Part shown: positions 55,970 through 64,000 of the stretch, piece after piece
Numbering within the stretch: position 1 is the stretch's first letter
How the letters are laid out: each line of letters starts with the position of its first letter
From: Oryza sativa Japonica Group
Lineage: Eukaryota; Streptophyta; Magnoliopsida; Poales; Poaceae
Direction of reading: 5' to 3'
Length of the DNA stretch: 64,000 nt
Assembly (NCBI RefSeq): GCF_034140825.1
Contig: NC_089038.1
Span: 23,378,001 to 23,442,000, forward strand
Notes under the pieces: generated by a model
What the model was told of the DNA's origin: nothing
The model's database searches: none
What the model saw: only the letters and a program-made list of their open reading frames with translations
Translations under genes and position numbers: made by a program

Positions 55970-58316
55970 TCAACTGCTGCCATTGAAAAGATTCCAGTCA
56001 TGGACATTGAAGTTCATCACGGCGAGCTTGAAGATCTCAGACATTGCTAAGCATCCTGCTTGTTCTGCTGGTACTGCTGGACCGGCTGCAACTGCACTGG
56101 CGCTTTCACTCAAGGGGCTGAATGAATAGCAACAGAAACAACATCAAATTCTCAATTTACAAAAACAATATCTGAAGGATTATGCTGTAAACTTTGATAT
56201 AGAAGGGCAGAAAAGCTGTAATAAAGTCTTCAATAACCTCTAACAATCTAACATTACCACCTAATGCTGTTTATCAGAATTTAACTACAAATCTAGTTTC
56301 GTCTTGTTTAACTATCCACCAGTGCACTAGCAATCAGTATGACAAGAAAATTCAAACATCAGGCTGAACACAATAGGGCTGTTTCATTTTGTAAGCACAG
56401 GTGTGTTCCTAAACAGTAAGCATGTTTCACCAAACAAGATTATCAACACTCACCACAAACATGTCAAGATGCGACCAGACTTTAAAAAGGAAAGACTGAT
56501 ACAGACAATCCGTAGTTCTTAGAATGCATAATCAAATATTAGCCAAGCTATGACCAACAGATGACACTGAATGGTAGTTTCTGTGATGGGAAGTCCAAAT
56601 GAGCTTTTCACCCTGCTTAAGTACAAACTAATAGAAATGACCTGTCTAACAGAAAGTATACGTAATTAGTGATATACTGCGCTTACTTTATCAACAGTGG
56701 CTCATATGCAGTAATAACTACATCAGTAGCTGCATTCTTGAGGCGTATATTGGCCAAGTAAAGCTGCAATAGGTAATCCAAGAACTCAGTTTGAAGAACC
56801 AAGATTTCACAATTTTCCTGTTGTACATACTAATGAAGGAATGGATGCACTCACTCGAACAATGTTCTGTGCTTCTCTGCCTTGCCTTCCTTTTGAGATA
56901 GCCTACAAAAAGGAAGAAAATTAAGCACAAGATTTTGCACTTTCCTGGTCAATTCACCATCCAGTGTTGATTATACAGCATATCCAAGCTATCAAGTATC
57001 AATGTGCATCAATGAACTGAACTACCAGAGTTAATGAAATCATGATACACAGTAGTTCGATAATTTTGCACAAATCATAATGTTTCATGGATCTATTTAT
57101 GTTATGGAGGATTCTTGATCATTAATTTCTCCCAAACTTTATTTTCCACTTAGACATCTGCATTACTACTTATCTGGAAAGAGAAGGATGTAGAACCTAG
57201 AAACATATACCTCCAACACTATGATTTAAAGGGGTCATCAATTATATGAGAATGGTTCAGCCCACCTACAGTTCAACCAACAAAACGTCCAGTAATCCCT
57301 AGTATTTATCCATACATCATTGTTATTTTTCTTAGGCATGCCAATTGCTACCAAAATCTGTTTCCATTCTCTGTAATGTGCAGCTGTTCAAGTATGAAGT
57401 GTGATCACCTAAACCTATACAACTCCAGCAATATTGTGCCATCATATATTTGTATTGTTGAAAAAGAAGGTGAAAATCTAATGTGCTGGATATTGATTTA
57501 TCGCAAGGTGCAGAATAATCTGGAGTTGGCAAAGCACAACACAAAGAGGAAATAATCTTACCAGCTGACCAACCGCAGTTCCAGCCACTGCAGGAGCATC
57601 TCCAAATCGCAGACCACCTAGCTCGATCGTCCCAGAATGCTCAACTACCTAGCCAACAAACATGAATTTAACTCAGTTTAAAGGCATGAGCCCTCGAATC
57701 TTAACACAAACAGTCAGGAACTCCTGATTACGTTACATCGACTCCTAACTCTAATGTTTGACGAAGTAGTATGCTGAAGCACTAACAGGTTATCCTCACC
57801 AAGTTGTCCCCCGCGTCCTGCTCGTTGGCGATGTCGCGCAGGAACCAGAGCGCGCTGCCGCCGTCCTCTACCTCGCCCTTGAGGTCGAGCAGCTCGAAGA
57901 TGAGGCTCTCGTCGCGGGCCGGGTCAACGAACACCTCCTGCGCAGCAAACCCCAACCCAATCAAAGTATACGCATCAGCCACCCGCAGAAACTCCGCCAC
58001 CCCCCCCCCCCCCCCCCCCCCCCCCCGAACACAAAACCAAACTCAAAAGGGATCAAAAGCGAGAGGTGCACGAACCTGATGGTCGGGGACTTGCCTGATG
58101 TTGCTCACATCCTGACCAAAAAAAAAAAACCAAAGGAAAACGGGGGGGGGGGGGGGGGGGGGGGGGGTAAGCGCAGTACAGCGTGAAGGAACGAGAAGCC
58201 GCCGCCTCGCAAGGAGGATGGTGGGGGAGGCGAGGGAGTACCTGGAACCGGACGGGGAAGGTACTGGAGATGGCGCCGCCGAACAGCGGCCGCCCGGCGC
58301 ATCTCTCGCCGGACAT
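55970..58316 (-). CDS. MOG1: MOG1 / Ran guanine nucleotide release factor homologue, seven exons, 202 aa
   Basis: Minus-strand exons are 58242-58316, 58076-58111, 57800-57937, 57562-57648, 56855-56902, 56687-56763 and 55970-56117. All junctions are GT-AG and the frame stays open for 202 aa. The N-terminus (RPLFGGAISSTFP ... DVSNIRQVPDHQEVFVDP, then ESLIFELLDLK) is the conserved MOG1 signature, and the C-terminus ends FNVHDWNLFNGSS. MOG1 binds the small GTPase Ran and promotes nucleotide release, supporting nuclear import; it acts in nucleus and cytoplasm. A TATAAAG box is at 58412-58418. The 36-bp exon 2 sits between a G26 and a C27 run in the introns on either side. Confidence 0.9.
58000..58026. 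repeat. Poly-C run, 27 nt, in MOG1 intron 2
   Basis: An uninterrupted C27 on the + strand, which is G27 in the MOG1 transcript, starts 49 bp downstream of the exon 2 donor. It is complementary to the run at 58142-58167. Confidence 0.9.
58142..58167. repeat. Poly-G run, 26 nt, in MOG1 intron 1
   Basis: An uninterrupted G26 on the + strand, which is C26 in the MOG1 transcript, starts 30 bp upstream of exon 2. An A-run (about 58118-58129) between it and the exon serves as the polypyrimidine tract of the acceptor. Confidence 0.9.
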
Positions 58317-58411
58317 CCTCCGGTCCTCCGGAGCCCGAGATCAAACGAAGAAGTCGGTGGTGGAGACTGGAGAGGAGGAGGAGGTCGGTGGGCTTGGCGA
58401 TTGGGGCAGCG

Positions 58412-58418
58412 CTTTATA
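58412..58418 (-). promoter_or_regulatory. MOG1: TATA box of MOG1
   Basis: TATAAAG on the minus strand lies 96 bp before the ATG at 58316, a normal spacing. Confidence 0.55.
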
Positions 58419-59720
58419 GGGAAGGTTGGCGAAGTCGCCGCGCGTCGATCTCACGCGCGGCGGCCGCGCTTCGGCTTTCCTTCCCCTGCGCTGCGTGGAT
58501 GCTACGCCGAGCGGTTCGGTAGTGCCGGTTGCTCCACTGCGGCGCAGGCAGGGGACGAGGCGACGAGCGGGGACGCTCGGAGGCCCGGACGGGCCGGCGA
58601 AGCGAGCGGCCCATCTCACGCGGCCGCCTGAATTCAACTGCTTCCAGCAAAAAATTTAGGGACAAAACCGCCCATCTCACATTCTCACGTAGCGTTGGGA
58701 AGAATTCCTTGAATGGGGCGCCCTATCTTCTTTTAAAAAAATATCGGTCGGTTAAATGTTGTAGTTGATCACTAGTGAAACGAAACAAAAAACTTTAATC
58801 ACTGAAACACAGTGGAGACACATGTTAAAAACATGTACTTATCACGTATGAAACATTACGTATTAACAGACTGAAACATATGTTTTTCTTTTATCAGAAT
58901 ATAATCATACGATAACTTGTTCTAAAGATTTAATTGCAACGAATATAACAGTGGGATCGGATCGTAGATTAGATAAGTAGTTTAGGAGAAAAAAGTTTTG
59001 AAGGTCACTAAATACATACATGCATATATGGATGAGGTGAAGAGAGACGAGAGAGAGGAGTGGCAGATAGTTTTATGAAACACGCTAAAGATTTGCATTG
59101 AAACATATTACTATCACATATGAAACTTTGAGTTCTAATAATTTGAAACACATGTTTTTCTTTTAACATAATATAATCATATGACATCTTGTTGGAAAGA
59201 GAAGAAACAGTATTTTCGGAGAGGATTCGTCATCCGTCGGCATCCCGATTCACGGCATTCCTGGTAACATTGTTCAGCTTGGAATGGAACCTACTGAATG
59301 CTCCAGATACGCCGCGCAGGGAAACTCAGAACAGAGCAAAAAGGCAAGGGTGTGCCATTCAGATTCAGGTATTCTGGAAAATTAACTCTGGCAGTCGGCG
59401 CGTGAGAGGCTGCAAAATTTAATTTGATCATTCTCTATATATAATAGCGTTATAAACACTAATCCAACGGCAAGGTAAATAACACTTCCAAACAACACGC
59501 AACATTTCGATCGCGCATGCAACAAAATCATCTATTGAACTCGAGTTATTTCTCCATAGAACAAAGTTTTTCGGAGCAAGTCCCTACACTGCCAGCTAAG
59601 TCGAGCACCACAACGCCGCAAAAGGGGACGCCCTGCTGTTTCAGCCCTCCAGGAGGCCCGGTCTCCGCTTTCTGCAGACATAAGTTGTCCAGGCCAAAAG
59701 AATCTGACATGACAGAGAGC
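58419..59720. other. Spacer between MOG1 promoter and NRP 3' end
   Basis: 58420-58640 is GC-rich promoter sequence. 58795-58925 and 59078-59190 are diverged direct repeats (GAAACATATGTTTTTCTTTTA ... ATAATCATAYGA). The last ~250 bp should be the 3' UTR of the histone chaperone gene. Confidence 0.45.
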
Positions 59721-62700
59721 TCAGTTCTCCTCTCCATCCTCCTCTCCTTCACCTTGGTCTTCATCATCCTCCTCCTCATCGTCATCATCAGATACCTAAA
59801 AATGTTGCGAGTGGAGGATAAATACAGATATACAATGGTTAAAGTTCAACAGTAATAATTCACCTACCAGTCAAGCGCAAAAAAATATTGCTAAAATAAC
59901 CTTACTGAAAAGTTAAAATATCACCAGCATAAGAAAGGATGACATGCAATGTTGTACTGGGAGTAACCATTATGAGCACACTGATAAGCTATCACGCTTT
60001 ATATATTTACAAATGTGAGGTAGGATTACCTCGTCATCGTCATCCAGTAGCTCTAATTCTTCTTCAAATTCCTGCAAATGAGATGTCGGATAGGACAAGA
60101 TATTAGGATTTAGGAATAACAGAAATAAAACAAACCACTTATTACGGTAGAAAGACTAACATTGTTGAAGTACTTCAAAGGATTAGGCCACAGATCTTCC
60201 TTGATGACATCTGCCACCTGTGCAAATAAAGTTCTCAGAGAACATCTTCACAGAGCATAGGATATTCCAAAACTCTTGTGATAGAACTTCGAATAATTTA
60301 CAACTAAACAAAGTTTCAAACAATCATGGTTTAGCACGAGCCAGTGGGACGATTATACCTCATCCATAGCTCCATGAGCAAAACTTCTGTTCTTTTCACT
60401 ATTGAACCAAGTAAAGAAACTGCAAAGGAAAATGAAGACGTGTTAACAACTTAACTGCCAAGAACCCAGTTGTGACAAACAAAGAACACAATATTATATA
60501 AAAGTAAGAAATGGATATAGACATGGCAGAAAGCCTCCACCGCACCCAAAAAACAGATAGTTCATATAAATGATAGCTAACAAAATAGTGAAAAGAATGC
60601 TATCATGTGCCTTTGGCAGTTGCTAGTCGGTTATCGAATTATATCAAGCAACATAACCAGCAGGTTTACCAGGAATGAAACAAGGAATAAAGCTAGCATG
60701 CTAAGATTACTTTATAGAAGGTCCCTACTATTTCTTCCAACTTCCAAGTAGAAAAGAGAAGACCAAAATTGTGAAACAGATAGAAATAACAACCTTTCAT
60801 CAATTAAGATTCGCTTGTCCCCTTTCTTCGTGTACGCACGATCATTGGCAATATCCTTAAATGTTAAAAATGTTATTAGGTTAATAGGTTCTCTTTGCAC
60901 AAGCATAGCAACAGAAACACTTAGATCGATCAAAAGGGTACCATACCATTCCTTTCTTCCACCTGATGGAGGTAGCCTTTACTTTGACTGCTTCATCGTC
61001 ACTAAAGGAATATGTTTTTGTAAGCTTTGTATCTTCAAAATATGGATTGGGGGAGAATGTCTACAGTTCAATGACAAGCAATTGTAATCACGGTAAAAGA
61101 AATAAGGAAATAATATCTTGCAAGTGCAAAGAAGCTCACGAGAGTAATGGAGTAGCCTGATTTGATATCTTCTGAGTCATCCACGTCGATAGACTCCAAG
61201 TGTTTGAAAATCTATAATAAAAAATAAGAAAGCTCATGACGTAGTTCTAGTAATATATTTCATTGTGTTCATTGTGCGTCGATTGTTCCCATAGGACTAC
61301 TGAGAAAATCAATATTTCCTTGCTTTAGTACGCCTCATACTACTTTTGATTTAAAAGTATATCAAAGTTAATGTTAGTAGTCCACAAAAGAAAGGTACCT
61401 TTTGATCATCTTCAGTTAATAGTTCACCAAGCATAGGATGGCTAAGAAACTGCAAGATGAACAGTAGATAGCATAATTAATAAGTAGATGAAAGGTTTTA
61501 ATCAATCAACAATTCAATCCGAAAGAGCATGAAATAAAAATCATTGTAGAAACATATTACAGACCGCTGTCAGCCAGAAGTCAGGAATTTGCTTGATAAT
61601 TTTATTCCGTCGAACATAAACTGGTCTGCGAACCTCGTTGTATTTCTGTTCCAACTCCAGAACTTTATCACATGCTTCCTCATTAACCTGAACTCAGTTA
61701 ATGCAATGAACTAAGAGCCTAACATTCAAAACCCACTAAACATTCCAGCTGATTGTATCAGGTCCAATCAACATATGAAATTGGAATTGTAGGTACTCAA
61801 ACAATAATTCTGGAAAGGAACACTTTGTTAGCAGTACAATTTTAGAGATTGCATCATTGATTATGATAATTTTCACTTAGTTCAATTAAATCACTAATCC
61901 TGATACTAAAACTAATAGAATGGAGTAATTATGAAGTCAAATAAAAAGCCTGAAACGAAGCTGAATCCATGATGCACAATATCTGGTAGACAAGGGAGTC
62001 TGGAATGCAATGTTGTGCAGATCAGGTAATCATGAACCAAGTCATGCAAGAATTTTTCTCATTCCAGAGAAACCGAGAATTTGCACCTATTAGCTTTGTC
62101 TGAGAATATGTGGAGTTTCTGGACATTAGAGCACCCAATTTAGCTTGTACAGTTCTGCGATTACATTATAGAACTAATTTAAATTGCCAGAGGAATTGAA
62201 CAAAGACAGACGAGTTTCCTAAAGCATTTCTGACCACATTTTGAAGCCTCCAACCTCTAAGTTGAATGTGAAAAAACTTTTGCAGCTAACTACTCTCCAA
62301 TGAGCTCCACATGCATCTCAAAGTGCTCATAAAGCATTTAACTGTAGCACAATCTATTCTAGACGTCTACAGTTCAATGGCCATGGGTTCACAGTCAACT
62401 GATTTTAAGTATCTGACAGAACAAAACAGGCACAACATCTACTGCTAACTTTCACAATTCCACAATATCAGGCCTCCAAACAGGTCAAGCCATAGAGAGA
62501 ACATGGACAAGCTATCTAGCATCTAACATAGCACTTATGTCCCAACTTGAGCCATAGAGAGAACCGAAAAATTGAAAACCCGATCTCCCAAACCATATGT
62601 CTACCCAGCCATAGTAAACCAATCATTCATCAACCGTTCGTTCCGCAGTGAAACGATATCATAAACACAACAGAATCAGAATCGGGAGTCGAACTTCTCC

Positions 62701-62958
62701 TAAATCCCGCGCGCCCCCTGAGCCGCGACCGCTCCGCGAACCCATAAACCCCCAAAACCCCAGCCCCCTAAAAAAAAATACAAACGCCCCAGCAGCAGCA
62801 ACCACGCCGTGCTAGAGGATCCAACGCCGACTCACCTTCTCGATCTCGTCCTGGATCTCCTGGAGCTTCTCGATGGACTGCAGCAGGGCGGCGTCGACGG
62901 GCTCGGCCTCCGCGCCGTCGGTCCTCGGCTTCTTCCCCTTCTGCTCCGCCGCCGCCAT
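59721..62958 (-). CDS. NRP: NAP1-related (SET/NRP-type) histone chaperone, ten exons, 259 aa
   Basis: Minus-strand exons are 62836-62958, 61565-61687, 61399-61449, 61140-61211, 60947-61060, 60794-60855, 60359-60419, 60161-60217, 60030-60071 and 59721-59795. All borders are GT-AG and the frame joins exactly to 259 aa. Residues about 24-60 are the dimerising long helix. Residues about 60-225 are the NAP domain, with [39 protein letters not shown] and [10 protein letters not shown], the SET/TAF-I beta pattern. Residues about 222-257 are the acidic tail, rich in Asp and Glu. Plant NRPs bind H2A-H2B and act in chromatin of root meristem and during recombination. Which rice paralogue this is was not decided. 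Confidence 0.93.
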
Positions 62959-63137
62959 CGCCCGTTGCGATAAACCCTTCCGCGAGCTTTAGGGCTTTAG
63001 CTTCCCGGCGAGGTCTGCTGACTCTGCCGCCGCTGCTGCCGCCGCCCGCCGAGAGGGGAGGAGGCAACCGGAGGCGGGTGCGGAGGCGGGGGGGTGGTCA
63101 GGGGTTAGGGGATGGTGGGTGCTGTATGTTGCGAGCC

Positions 63138-63145
63138 CTTTTATA
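63138..63145 (-). promoter_or_regulatory. NRP: TATA box and site II-like motif of the NRP gene
   Basis: TATAAAAG on the minus strand is 180 bp before the ATG. TGGGCC (63189-63194) and ATGGGCT (about 63205-63211) lie further upstream and resemble site II motifs of genes active in dividing cells. Function is inferred. Confidence 0.5.
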
Positions 63146-63219
63146 TCGGGCCGCGCGCAGAGATTCGCCGGTTTGAGTTGGGTTGGGTTGGGCCTCATTT
63201 TCTTATGGGCTAGGTCCCT

Positions 63220-63775
63220 TTGAAACAAATAGTAGTTTCTTTCTCTGAAGAGGAAGTTTAATTAAAATATCATCGATAATCAATCTAATAATCTATTTAT
63301 ATAATAGTTTGTTGTAAATATATTGTATTATTAATACCTAATCCATCCATGTTACACACATGCGGTCACGCGTGTGGGTGCCGCACCACCGCCCCTCCCA
63401 TCGATCCTGCGCCTTTTGTGCCGCGTGACGTCGACGGTGCGGTGGCTCGTTTCTATCCCGCGGAGAGTGTATATTTATGTAAATATATTTCAAAGGCATG
63501 TAAATATATACAAAAATCGATGAAAAAATATATATATTAAAATTTAATCCTCTCAACACCTTCTATCTTTTTTTTTCAAACGATCAGGCCATTGCTGACT
63601 TTTTATATTAAGAAGAAGATATTCCATTTTAAGGAGAAAACAGGATCAAACCTTACAGCGCACGGTTAATTAGGAAACTGAGCGAAAACCATAACTACAA
63701 CACCACACCAACAGCTAACCTATCCTAAGCTACTTGAGTAGTAGTGGTAGTAGTATATTTAACAATGAATCAAAT
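63220..63775. other. Intergenic, no gene recognised
   Basis: AT-rich sequence with a short GC-rich island at 63360-63470. Open frames are short and without domains. Confidence 0.35.
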
Positions 63776-63869
63776 GATAGGAAAAAAATCTTAAATTTTT
63801 TTTAATAAGACGAACGGTCAAACATGTTTAAAAAAGACAACAGCATCAAATATTTAGGGACCGAGAGAG
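63776..63869. mobile_element. Partial Stowaway-like MITE end
   Basis: AATAAGACGAACGGTCAAACATG and TCAAATATTTAGGGACCGAGAGAG followed by TA match a very common rice MITE terminus. The left end was not found, so this is a truncated or diverged copy. Confidence 0.55.
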
Positions 63870-64000
63870 TAGCATGTATCTTTAATCTTATAGGAATTGA
63901 AAACACATGAAACAGATGCCCTTTTATTGCACCAAATGAAAAATTAAGTTCGTTTTTTTATGGAACGGGCAAAGTGCGATATTATTTTCTAGTCTCGTGT

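Overview
The window looks like nuclear DNA of a grass, most probably rice (Oryza). The genes have GC-rich exons and AT-rich introns with GT-AG borders. The spaces between them are full of small DNA transposons of types known from rice: Stowaway, PIF/Harbinger, Mutator-like, Rim2/Hipa-type CACTA and a tRNA-derived SINE. The gene order (ABCB auxin transporter, then plastid GAPDH subunit A) fits what I remember of the long arm of rice chromosome 4. That placement is from memory and was not checked by a search.

Layout, left to right. (1) 1-4.1 kb: repeats, including a 1.1-kb Mutator-like element. (2) 4.1-9.0 kb, + strand: a gene for a protein with 11 tandem zinc-knuckle repeats, with a 2-kb intron in its 5' leader. 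(3) 10.2-14.8 kb and 18.9-21.7 kb, + strand: two tandem five-exon genes for secreted aldose 1-epimerase-like proteins. Intron phases are identical. The first carries a 1.8-kb PIF/Harbinger element in intron 4; a SINE and a probable solo LTR lie between the two. (4) 21.9-24.6 kb: a Pack-MULE-like element, an AT-rich palindrome array and a diverged duplication. (5) 24.96-26.25 kb, - strand: a small three-exon gene (104 aa) of unknown function. (6) 26.96-28.66 kb, - strand: a single-exon pectin methylesterase with an N-terminal inhibitor domain. (7) 31.2-37.3 kb, - strand: a ten-exon ABCB/P-glycoprotein gene of the Arabidopsis ABCB19 type, whose first intron appears to be GC-AG. (8) 37.5-53.3 kb: about 16 kb without a convincing host gene, containing PIF/Harbinger, CACTA and Stowaway elements and a foldback composite. 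(9) 53.4-54.9 kb, + strand: chloroplast GAPDH subunit A. (10) 56.0-58.3 kb, - strand: MOG1 (Ran-binding factor), with a poly-C and a poly-G run on either side of its 36-bp second exon. (11) 59.7-63.0 kb, - strand: a NAP1-related (SET-type) histone chaperone with ten exons.

The genes are ordinary plant housekeeping, cell-wall, transport and photosynthesis genes and form no operon or joint pathway. The two epimerase genes are related by tandem duplication. I found no convincing previously undescribed system. The observations most worth following are the C27/G26 inverted homopolymers around MOG1 exon 2, the GC-AG intron in the ABCB gene, the zinc-knuckle repeat array, and a CACTA insertion whose empty site survives nearby in the window.
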